Shown in pieces: positions 24,148-34,197 of a stretch of DNA of 64,000 nucleotides (the stretch's first letter is position 1; each line of letters opens with the position of its first letter). A program made the position numbers and the translations under genes. A model generated the notes under the pieces. It saw nothing but the letters and a program-made list of their open reading frames with translations, was not told the origin of the DNA and did not search any database. Source of the stretch: Hysterangium stoloniferum (lineage: Eukaryota > Basidiomycota > Agaricomycetes > Hysterangiales > Hysterangiaceae); assembly GCA_015178975.1 (NCBI GenBank), contig WHVD01000066.1, positions 248,001 through 312,000 on the forward strand, read 5' to 3'.

Positions 24148-25063
24148 AGATGTTTCACTTTCACATTCACCAGACAAGGAACCTGGGCCTGATGGAGCAG
24201 AAATAGAGGTATATATTATATTCATTATAAAGTCACTCTGATTTACTAGCTAAGAATCAATGAGTAGGATCTCTACATTGAAGAAATAGATTTGATGAAT
24301 GAAATCCAAGAAGAGGAGATGGTGGATAAGAGGCAGAAAGTGATACTGTTGGAAACAGTGATCAGGAACTAATTCAAGGACCTTCTGTCAAACAGAGCCA
24401 GAAAGCCACATTGACAATGCATGAGAAATTTCAGGACATGCTTTGCTCATATGGTGATTACAACATTGAATCATCATTAGATATTGCACTTGGCTCTTGT
24501 TAAGTTCCAGATCTTGGGGCAGAATTTCCAATGGATATTCTGGACACTTCCCAGAAATATGTCCTCAGAGTTTTGGAGAATTAGTCTGGGAGTTTCCAGG
24601 GATTAGTAACAGGAGTATCAGAATATTACCAGAGTACAGATGGACTTGGCTTCAGCTTATATGCTGCACCCTCATGCACTCACTTGGGTGTCCATATTTC
24701 AGAGGATGAATATATGCCAGAATGTTTACAGATACTCAGAGTTCCAGGAGTTCCAGATGACTGGAGTCCAGAGAATTCCAGAAACTGAGCATACAGAAAG
24801 ACAGAAGAGATACAAACTAATTCAAGATTAAAACTAAAGAGTAATGTTATGTATTTTTAGGTTTTTCCGTTTTTTAACCAATCTCCCCTAACAAATTGTG
24901 AAAAAGAAGATTTAAATGTAATTATATTGTGATGATAAAACTGTACAATATTGTCTTGATTTATCTTGAAATTATACAATTTATTTTATATTTTTATCTA
25001 ATAAATTGAGAGAGCTATGAAATTTCTATCTTTTATTCTTTTTTGATTAACATGTCATACACC
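24148..25063. other. Transposon interior without recognised coding
   Basis: AT-rich, with scattered short frames of transposon-like composition. A stretch near 24637-24665 (ggacttggcttcagcttat) matches part of the solo LTR family at 19418, so a small LTR fragment may lie here. Confidence 0.35.
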
Positions 25064-25798
25064 TGTTACGACCGTGTCGCAACCCTATCAGTCCCGAGGT
25101 TATTGCCACTTATCAACGATTCAAGTTACTGTTCAAGTCACCACTTCGGAAACCCTCGGCCCCGAAGCTGACGTATGTTTTTGCGATGATCAAACTCTGT
25201 TTATGCCCATGTCAAAATAACTCGTATTGTCTGGTTAAACTTTTGATACGTCCCTTTTATTATGTTGATCCGTTCAATCTTATGTTTCACATATGTCTAT
25301 CTATATTTGTAGTCCTTGAACTATTTCCTTTTATCATAATCCCACTCTCGGTTATCATCAGCCTCTGAACTAATCATAAACTTCCCGTTCCTAGTCAAGC
25401 TTATTGTTACTACCGTTTTCCACCCTTCTCCCCGTTAGTATTTTCTAGACGCCTGTTACTTGTATATGAACCCGCTGTAGTTGTAGTTACTAGGCAATCA
25501 GAATATTGACTCAGAATACCCTCCTACGTCTGTAACAGTCTCATACTAAGAATCCCCCTATCCGCCTTTGCGTGCACTCGCCCACTCCCGGCCCCGACCC
25601 CTTGGCCCGTCGCTCGACTTGTCCTTTGGTCCCGATCAGTATCACGCCGAAAGGAACTCTTTAGGATTAGTCTTCGCCCGTCCGAAATCTAAGGACACCC
25701 TACGGATATTTGCGAGGGCGCAGCACATAAGCTGAAGCCAAGTCCTTCCGATCGGTCCCTGTCGGCCACCGACATTAGTTAGTTTTCAGTTCTTAACA
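25064..25798. mobile_element. Solo LTR (family S), copy 2
   Basis: 735 bp bounded by TGTTACGACCG and AGTTCTTAACA, with a perfect target duplication ACACC (25059-25063 and 25799-25803). It lies in the direction opposite to the copy at 19363 and is closely similar to it by eye along its whole length. Confidence 0.9.
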
Positions 25799-26275
25799 AC
25801 ACCAGTGACTCAGAGCTTATTCACAATGCACGAGAGATCACATGATATTCACATGACATTTCAAACTCCAATAATGACAAAATGTGACGTGAAATAATCA
25901 TGCATAATCAAGGCAAAATATATATTTATAAATTATTATAATAAAATATTATTATATTTATAATTAACTAAAAGTAAATATAATAATTATATAATAATAT
26001 AAAATTGGCCACTGGCACTTATTACATGGCGCATGGGAAAATTGTCACAATGAGTGACAGCCATCACAACAGGTGACAGTTGTCACAAAGGTGTGCGGCA
26101 GTAACAAGAGTGCATGACAGTCACAAGATGCATACATGGACAGGCGCAAGAGCATTATGTCATCATGTATGCTACTACAGCAAAAACCGGAAACTCCCTG
26201 GAATATTCCAGTGGCTTCCAAAGGAACAGTAGATAATAGGTACTAATAGTAGATAGAATATTGTAGAATATTCTA
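25799..26275. other. AT-rich stretch with GTGAC/GTCAC inverted motifs
   Basis: 25920-26000 is a run of A/T. From 26041 to 26126 the words tgtcac and gtgaca recur about six times in both directions. From 26180 on, GAA/TTC words (ggaatattcc, agaatattcta) begin; these continue beyond the Tc1 insertion. No coding sequence. Confidence 0.5.
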
Positions 26276-27842
26276 CAGTGAGGGACAAAACCCTTCCAAT
26301 GATTTTTAGTTGTGCAAAGATTCTTGAATAACTCAAGAACCACTGTAGATACAGACCTGAAATTTGGTGGTTGGTTAGGTCTACATGTTATCTATATGCC
26401 CTTAAAATATTATGACATAAGCATTAGTATTTCCCATGCTATAAATAAAATAATAATAAAATCACATTGGAAGGGTTTTGTCCCAGTCACATGATTAACA
26501 CAAAGACTTATTGATTATCAGCAAATAAGGTTTTGTTTAATCATGTGACCTGTCAAAATCAGATATATATATAGTTGTTCACTTTCTAGTTCAACAACAT
26601 CCCCACAACTCAACATTTTACACCATGAAAGCTCTTACTCCTCCTCAGGTTAGCCACAATCTCATTTTGCTCAATAAGGGCAAGTCTACTTCTCAGATCT
26701 CTGCAATCACTGGCAGAGATCTGTTTACTATATCCAGAATTCACTTTACCCATTGCCCATCACTTGCCAAAGCACCTGGTGGCCATCCATGCAAGCTTTC
26801 TCCCTCAGATATTCATCATTCCCTCTAACAAATCACTTCTCAGAAGGCAGAACATGCCACTGAGGTGACCAAAATCCTTCAAAATATGACTGGACAGTCC
26901 ATTTCAGTGAAGACTGTTCATAGAGCACTCAAGAAGGCTGGAATGAGGGCTGTGGTGGAGAGAAAAGGCCTTTACTCACTAAGAGACATAGGAAGGCAAG
27001 GATGGACTTTGCTCTGGCACACAAGGACTGGACTGTGGATGATTGGAAGAGGGCTGTTTGGTTAGATGAGACAAAAATCAATTGTTTGTGTGGAAAAAGG
27101 CAGGAGAGGGGCTCAGTGATAGGGTGGCTGAGGTTACAATCAGGTTTGGAGGGGGAAATCTGATGTTGTGAGGCTGTATGTTGTGGGAAGGACCAGGATA
27201 TTCCACCAAAATTGATGGAAGGATGGATGCTGACCTTTATGTTGCATTATGGAAGATGAACTTCAAGAAATCATGGAGTATTATGGCAAGAACACAGGAG
27301 ATGTGGTCTTTCAGCAAGACAATGACCCAAACACAAGAGCAAAAAGGCCACCAATTGGTTTAAAGACAATGGATTTGTGGTCATGGTATGGCCACCTCAG
27401 TCTGCTGACCTTAATCCAATTGAACACCTCTGGTATTACCTCAAAAGGAGGCTGGGTGGCACCCAAGAGTATTCATGAGTTGTGGGAGAGGGTTCAGACA
27501 GAGTGGGAGAAGATCCCTGCCTCTACTTGTCAGAACTTGATAGAGAGTATGCCTAGAAGGGTTGAGGCTGTTTTGAAGGCCAAGGGAGGCTATATCAAGT
27601 ACTAGATTGTTTAATTTATATTTTTTATATACCAGGGACAAAGCCTTCCAATGTGATTTTATTAGTGTTTTATTTATAGTGTGGGAAATACTAATGCTTA
27701 TGTCATAATATTTTAAGGGCATATAGATAATATATAGACCTAACCAACCTCCAAATTTCAGGTCTGTATCTACAGTAGTTCTTGAGTTATTCAAGAATCT
27801 TTGCACAACTAAAAATCATTGGAAGGGTTTTGTCCCTCACTG
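26276..27842 (+). mobile_element. Tc1/mariner element, copy 1
   Basis: 1567 bp beginning CAGTGAGGGACAAAACCC and ending in its reverse complement, flanked by TA on both sides (26274-26275, 27843-27844), the Tc1/mariner target. The inverted repeats are long, about 215 bp: a second copy of the ggaagggttttgtccc word lies at about 26468 and 27635. The transposase remains are at 26625-27605. A second copy in reverse direction is at 38099-39694. Confidence 0.92.
26625..27605 (+). pseudogene. Tc1-type transposase, broken
   Basis: The frame starts MKALTPPQVSHNLILLNKGK, a helix-turn-helix of the kind that binds the inverted repeats. TVHRALKKAGMRAVVERK follows, then the catalytic stretches: first Asp in LDETKINCL (about 27063), second Asp in [14 protein letters not shown] (about 27305), Glu in [19 protein letters not shown] (about 27405, a different frame from the preceding part), and an end in PASTCQNLIESMPRRVEAV at 27605. 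An in-frame stop follows DIHHSL at about 26827, and several frame changes lie between 26960 and 27420, so the copy is dead. The intact pattern would be the usual DD34E transposase of about 330-340 residues. Confidence 0.85.
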
Positions 27843-28030
27843 TATAAGATTCTAGAATGTTCTATTATGCCAAGAACATTCTATAGTGTCTTAGAAGTAG
27901 TTAGAACCTTCCACAATGCTCTAGAAAACTCTAGAAAATTCTAAATGACATCATTCCTCCCAGAATGACATCATTCAATCTTCTAGAAAGTTCTAAATAT
28001 CTCAGACTAAAATGTATATAAGGAGCTCAG
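27843..28030 (+). promoter_or_regulatory. Heat-shock-element cluster upstream of a TATA box
   Basis: Two perfect three-unit heat shock elements of form TTCnnGAAnnTTC lie at 27850-27862 and 27981-27993. Between them are several two-unit forms (GAACATTC, GAACCTTC, GAAAATTC). A TATA box (tgtatataagg) is at 28013-28023. More GAA/TTC pairs precede the Tc1 insertion at 26190-26275, so the array was continuous before Tc1 entered. No open frame longer than 60 codons follows within 1.6 kb; it is probably the promoter of a decayed mobile element. Confidence 0.55.
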
Positions 28031-28099
28031 CTCCAGCCTTGAATATAAAAGATATCATATCATCTTTACTACATTTTATCAGCCACATCAGTGTGCCAC

Positions 28100-28375
28100 T
28101 GCAGCAGTAGTTATATTCCACCCCTAGTTGGGCTGTTGGACAAATACATACAAACACTTAGTCACCTCTAGTTGAGCTGTTGACATAAGCCAATCCCATT
28201 GCTACCTCTAGTTGAGCTGTTAGCATAATCCAATCCCTTAGTTGGTTATCAATCAATAATAAATAAATAAACATATCAACTGTTCCCTTTGCCACCTCTT
28301 AGTTGAGTAGCTGGCTATCCTTTATTACTTATCCACCTCTAGTTGAGTTGTTGGTTATCAATAAAAGTAATAAAC
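28100..28375. repeat. Imperfect tandem repeats, core cacctctagttgagctgttg
   Basis: Five copies of the core, spaced about 40-70 bases apart (about 28118, 28165, 28203, 28294, 28350), each followed by a similar ata/atcaat stretch. They lie downstream of the TATA box. No reading frame is kept, so they look like untranslated or LTR sequence. Confidence 0.6.
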
Positions 28376-29929
28376 AATCATTGTTGAGATACATTTCTAA
28401 TTTCTACCCAGTTTTTGGCATAAATAAATACTGAGAATATTCTTACAAGATCCTTAAGACTACATTAAGATCCTGATAAGTTAGTATCACAGTAGTGTAA
28501 GGGCCACCTCAGTAGAGCCTGTGGTACTCACACTAGACCAACTAACAGAGGGATATCCAGAGTATATTAGGTAGCTACTAGATACAGATAAGGACTACTC
28601 ACCTAACAGAGGGATATCCAGAGAGAAAAGGATAAGGAGGCACCTCTGCTAGATGTTCCAAAACATGGGGGTGTCTAAAAATAGAATGACAGCTTACCCT
28701 CAATGGTCCATAACTATCTACTCTATCCTAGAATATTCCTAGAGGATGGAACAGTCCTCTGAAAAATGTGAGAAAAATATAGGAAACAATATAAAATAAC
28801 CTCTAAGGGTTAGTAAGTATAGACATGACAAAAACCAAGAGACAAGACATAGAATGTCCCCTTACAAGTAGACCCTGTAGGTTAGTGTAAATAAAGTATA
28901 TATTAGCCAAATAGTGTTTTATTCTATATCTAATCTTTTGGCCTGTTTATAAATATTTTTACTGTTTGATAAATAGTATAAAATATATATAAACTAGCTA
29001 GAATCAAAGTTGAATCTAGTTTTGGAATCAGTGAATTGTTATTCATACATATTTTAGTAGTTGTTTGCACAGAAAAAGAACAGCTTGCAAAAGCAGCTCT
29101 CAAAACCTTCTTTGCAAAGTAGGGTGCATATATTCAAGTAAACTCTTGACTTCAGGGGTTCTAAGTCCATTCAGGCTGCCACTGATTAATATCAAATACT
29201 TAAATTATTTTCCTTGCAGTGAATTGAGTATTTGCACATTTTGATAGAGCACTGGATGCCTTTTTCAGAAAATAGTATTAAAATAATGCTAATACATCAT
29301 AAGTAAGTACATGACTATGGAAGACTATATAGATGTTCCAATAATTGTACTACAAATGTAGAAGTATAATAAGACAGATTAGGATGAAGATTCCGAAACA
29401 GGAATATAACAACAAGTGAATGAATACTTGTCAACTGACAAGTTACCAAATGCAGAACAAGCTGAGGTTTGGAAATATGGAAACTATAAATGTTCCATGA
29501 ATGGAAGTTGGGTGGGAAGTTATGGATAATTATAGAGGATTGAAGTATCTGGGAATGAGTTATAACATCAATGGATAAGTTACCAAATATGGAACAAGGA
29601 TGAGGTTCAGAAATCTGGGAGCTAGAAATGTTCCATAGTCAGAAGTTGGGATCAGATATTGAGGTGGGAAGTCGGATTGGAGACTTGGGGTGGAAAGTCA
29701 GATGTCTCAGATAATATCAGATATTGAAGTATCTGGGAATGGGTCACTAAGTAGGTGTCTAGTCGAGGTATTGAATAACACCATCGAAATATATGTGGCC
29801 CAAGTTGACTGACCCCAAGACCATCTAATCTTGGACATAGGCACCCAGTATCCATAACATGCCATTAGTGGTGCCTACCAATTTATACATGTATGGTCAA
29901 GTATATAATCTGGAACTACCATAGTATTA
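28376..29929. other. Transposon interior, no coding recognised; short direct repeats
   Basis: AT-rich and free of long frames. Two copies of aacagagggatatccagag lie at about 28549 and 28614. A ~130 base block with agttaccaaat and aatgttccat occurs twice (about 29444-29560 and 29577-29690). Nothing resembles a gene. Confidence 0.45.
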
Positions 29930-30099
29930 CCTCAGTCCATTATACTATAAATGAGACTGAGGTAAGTAAATATTGTTATGTATGTATCGGTACTTGATGT
30001 AACTAATAAATGTTTATTAGTTACATTTAGGTACATAAAATATATAGTCCATTATACTATAAATGAGACTGAGTTACATTTAGGTTTTACTTTCTAACA
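29930..30099. mobile_element. LTR-like fragment related to the solo LTR at 37507
   Basis: It shares with 37719-37890 an unusual plan: the block cagtccattatac...gagactgag occurs twice, about 105 bases apart, and the sequence ends in TTACTTTCTAACA. The 5' end of this copy could not be found, so it may be truncated. Confidence 0.5.
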
Positions 30100-30299
30100 G
30101 AGGGCAGAATACCAGAATGGGATTTGGATTGAAGGATACTTGAGGGATGAAGGTCAGGTTCCAGTGGATTCTGGATTGTGATACTGGTCCAGAAGATGGT
30201 TCATAACATGATATAATTTCTAGGAAGTACTCCGTGGAGTCTCCAGGAATGGAACTTTACAGCTCTATGGATTATTGTGATTATCCAGTATTGCAGCAG

Positions 30300-32850
30300 G
30301 CCTGTGCAAAGTTAACAGTGAAGGACAAAGATCCAAAAGTAGATGTCTTTCTCAGAACTTGACTGGGAGCCATGGTGGGCACATTAAACTTGTATTTAGA
30401 TTTGACCCTGTCCTATGGATAGAGGGAAGCTTCATTTTTTGTTGCCAAGGCTGCTGGTCATGGTGTTTATCATGCAAGAAGAATCCAAACTTGGATTCAC
30501 CAATATCTGACAACAGGCAATCTACCAACACACCAATATGGAAGATCCCAATCACTTCTCCAAGATGAAGATTTTTGTCAATTAATTCAGCTTCATCTTC
30601 TTGAAAAAGGAAAAGATGGCATTATTAATGCTCAAGACATTGTTGATTTTGTCTCATCAGAAGAAATAAGTTGCCACATACCTGGAAAAAAAAAGGGAAT
30701 ATTAATTAGGTGTTATGACCATGTCGTAACCGTGTCACAACCTGATGGTCCCCGAGAATACTACCATTATTGGTGTTCCAAGTTATTGATCAAGTCTTCA
30801 TTTTGGCAACCATCGGAACACCGACACTGACATATACCTTCATGGCAATCAAACCCCATTTATGCCCCTGTCAAAATATACTCATACCATCTGGTTATGC
30901 TTTGATACATCCCCTTTCATTATGATGATCTGTTTTACTCTATATTTCACATATGCCTGTATATACATACTTGTAGCCCATGGACTATCCTTTTTTCGTA
31001 ATCCCACTCTCAGCTAAATCATGGCTTCCGATCTTATTGTAACCTTCCAGTTTCTAGTCAAGTCTATTTGTCAAATAGTGTTTCTGCTCTTCCCTTAGTT
31101 AGTAATTTCTAGACGCTGATAACTCGTATATAGACCTGCTGTAATGTAACTACTAGACAATCAGAATATCAACTTAGATACCCCTCTAACCTCCGACTCC
31201 ATTATCTATTCATGACCACCACATTCCAACTCCATCCAATTTACAATTCAACCTACATTTACAATTCAACCTACATTTACATCTTCAACCTCTAATCTCT
31301 GACTCTCAGTCTCTGACTCTCAGTCTCCGACTCTCAATCAATCTCCAAGCCAACCCTCAACTAATCCTTCAGGTTCCAATCAGTAGTTTACCAAGAGGTT
31401 TACTCAACAGGACTAGTTTCTGCCCACCCGAAATTTAAGGACACCTGACGGTAACTTGCAAGGGCACAGCACATAAGATGAAGCCAAGTCCTTCTGATCA
31501 GTCCCCGTCGGCCTACCGACATTAGTCAGTTTTCAGTTCTTAACATTAGGACTGCTTGAAACTGGTTGCAGAAGATGGGCTGGAGATATGGCAAGAAATC
31601 AAATGGAATGTACATTGATGGTCATGGGCAGGAAGATGTTGTTCTCTACTGCAAAGGATTCTTAGAGTGGTGGCAAGAATATTCAAAGTGAATGGTTACC
31701 TTTGACAATGATGGAAATCCAATAGAGCCAAAAGGCTACCCAGTATCTGGTGGATGGTTTAAGATTATAGCAGTGACTCATGATGAGTCTACTTTCTATG
31801 CTAATGATTGTAGAAAAACTAAATGGATCCATTCAAATCAGAAGGCTATCCCTGAACCAAAGGGTGAAGGTGTATCATTAATGGTCTCTGAATTTTCTAA
31901 CATCTGAATGGGGCCAATTGAAGAATGGAGATCAGTAAGTCTTCTTAGGTTGTTACAAAATGGTATTTCTCTGATAATATGACAGGGAAGCTCATGTTAT
32001 CTTCAAAGCTGGGAAAAACTGAGATGGATATTTCTCAGCTGAAGATCTTATCCAACAGGTTGATAAAACTATTGATATATTTAAGGGGAAAACCAAAGGC
32101 TATGCAATAGGTCTCTTCTTGTTTGACAATGCACCCAGTCACTAGAAAAGGGCTTTACATAAATGCTCTCTTAGCATGAAAAATGCCCAAGCATCCCTGT
32201 GCAGGTTGGACACATCATAAAAATAGGCCAAAAATGTGTCCAGGCCAATTTCCAGATAAATCCTCTCAAGATTTCTATTTTCCAGAGGATCATCCAATAA
32301 TGCCTGGTTGGTTCAAGGGCGGCATGGAACAAATTATCAAGGAATGTGGCAAATGGCCCAAGGATGGACTCAATGCACAATGTGAAGCATTTAAGTGTGA
32401 ATCTGGAAAGATTGATTGCTGTTGCAGGTGGCTCCTTTTCACTGAGCCAGACTTTGTGCATCAAAAATTTCAACTAGAGGAGTATATCACACAGTGTAGC
32501 CATATCTATGATTTTTATCCTAAATTTCACTGTGACCTGAACTTTATAGGGAAATACTGGGGTGCTGCAAAAAGAATATATCAAGCTACTATCCCCACAA
32601 AGAACATAGAAGAAATGGAAGCAAATGTCATTAGTTGTCTTGAGAAAGTGCCACTTCTTCAAATCCAATGGTAAGTAACACATTTAGCCTTTTAATCATC
32701 CACAATTTCATTTGTATTTCTTTTAAGCTTTGCAGACTGATCTGCCAGATTTATAGATGCTTATATTAAAGACTCAATGGTGCACAAGCTGTGTGGGCAA
32801 ACAGAAAATACCATGGACATCAAATTCTGCCAGATAATATCCTCAGAATG
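30300..32850 (+). pseudogene. DDE transposase of the 10.3 kb transposon, split by a solo LTR and broken
   Basis: N-terminal part at 30300-30710: YHARRIQTWIHQYLTTGNLP and a helical DNA-binding region up to FVSSEEISCHIPGKKKG. The solo LTR at 30711-31545 interrupts it. It continues with WLQKMGWRYGKKSNGMYIDG, YPVSGGWFKIIAVTHDEST (first Asp, about 31770), LFLFDNAPSH (second Asp, about 32117), GWTHHKNRPKM, LNAQCEAFKCESGKIDCCC, and FYPKFHCDLNFIGKYWGAAK at about 32514-32570. In relatives I know, the last motif reads NFIE-YWG; the third catalytic acid is Gly here. There are also stops (for example before MVTFDNDG at 31692) and frame changes. At least one intron is expected after LLQIQW at 32674. Dead copy of a plain DNA transposon. 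Confidence 0.75.
30711..31545. mobile_element. Solo LTR (family S), copy 3, diverged and longer
   Basis: 835 bp bounded by TGTTATGACC and AGTTCTTAACA, perfect target duplication TTAGG (30706-30710 and 31546-31550). It differs more from the other two and has about 100 extra bases, including short repeats of ctctgactctcagtctc near 31300. Confidence 0.88.
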
Positions 32851-33348
32851 TTTGAGGTATTACAAATAGTATCTACCACACAATCGTTAGCATGCTAGTG
32901 CATGAAGGAAAAAACATATAGTAATGTACCTCAGTTGACACAAAGATTGTGAATTGACTGAGGAACATACATTGGTAGTGCCCATATTTATGTGGATGCA
33001 AACAATGAATCCCACAGCACAAAAGAGACAGTAAGACAATGGGATTGTAACAATAGGAAACAGATAAAAAGAAATATTTACGGTTCATGGTCAAAGTGTT
33101 ATTGTTGTTTGTGGCATCATATTTATCCTTGTGTTTATTCAGGGCATGGATAAGACACAGTTCATAACATGATGAAGGCCAACCCTGATCTCTTTTGATT
33201 TTAGAATATTTTTATCATATTTCCTAGCCTTGCTCCTCTAAAAAAAATTTTTTTTCTGTCTGAATGCACATTTGGCATGTCACATAATATAGGAGGCGCC
33301 CATATTACGTAAAGGTGCTGGATTTGCCTTGCCCCTTAGGGACCTTAC

Positions 33349-34197
33349 ATCAAAATCAGTCAAAATGTCTAACGATAAAGTCAAACATGGCAGCCAATTC
33401 GATCTTCTCGCCCTTTTCTAACGATATGCGGTGTCTAACCGATCAATAACTCTTTGAAAATCTTAATATTCAAGCTATCTACAGTGTGTCGCAATCAGAA
33501 GTGTCAACGATGATGCTAGTAAGCTATGCCAGCGAAGGGTTCACGCATCTCATGTCGTAACAACCCTCCATGAATTCTTCCGCCGTGCAACCATTAGGAC
33601 AATTTTCGCACAACTTATCTAAGATACTCGGGAGCTCTGAATTACGGGTGATATCATTCAATGATATCGTGGTCGAACTGACTGCAGTTCTGCGCCGAAT
33701 TTCCTAGAGGGCTGTTTGAACATCGTGAGTGTCAATATACATGCATTAGATAGAATACATATGTATTTTTGGGGGGATTTTTAGACAGCCCAAAATAATT
33801 TCGGGAGTTCTAAGAAACGTCTGGGTTTGTGGAGACAATCAAAGTCACCTCCCGGTCAGGGCGCAACGGTGTTTAAAAATACTATGTTTTCACAGCACTA
33901 CCGGCATTAATACACGGCTGCCGCGATATATATATATTATATTACTAGGTACTTATGCCATATGTCTGCTAGCGATGGCCCTCTTAAAGTTATGATAGCT
34001 TCTAGTTGAGATCTTTTGCGTGTTGCATGTGTTGTTACTCCGTAAATTGCTCTCTAAGATCATCAACTACGGTGGGCATAAGATAGATCCGTGTCCTTTA
34101 TGTAATAGATCTCATGGAAATGACGCATTGAGAACTATATTATGAGCCAATATCTTCAAGACAATCCCGTTACAAGCTGCCCATGCGCAAAGCCACT
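33349..34197. other. Unit 2 upstream region of carboxylesterase copy 2
   Basis: Matches 13640-14460 and 42905-43746 with small differences and is presumably the esterase promoter region. No coding sequence is supported. Confidence 0.6.

Larger units (their letters stand above)
23019..33348 (+). mobile_element. Large DDE DNA transposon (~10.3 kb with nested insertions; ~7.2 kb core)
   Basis: The ends are imperfect inverted repeats: GTAAGGTAGGGCAACGC then AAATCCAGCACC at 23019-23054, and the reverse complement of a related sequence (GCAAATCCAGCACC core) at about 33312-33348. The transposase remains lie at 30300-32850. Nested inside are a Tc1 element (26276-27842), two solo LTRs (25064-25798, 30711-31545), a purine tract, and LTR-like and promoter-like sequence. 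The family is a DDE element common in agaricomycete genomes; I cannot name its superfamily with certainty. No clean target duplication is visible, and about 1 kb of host flank is missing at the insertion site, so it did not arrive by simple insertion or was followed by deletion. Confidence 0.7.
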
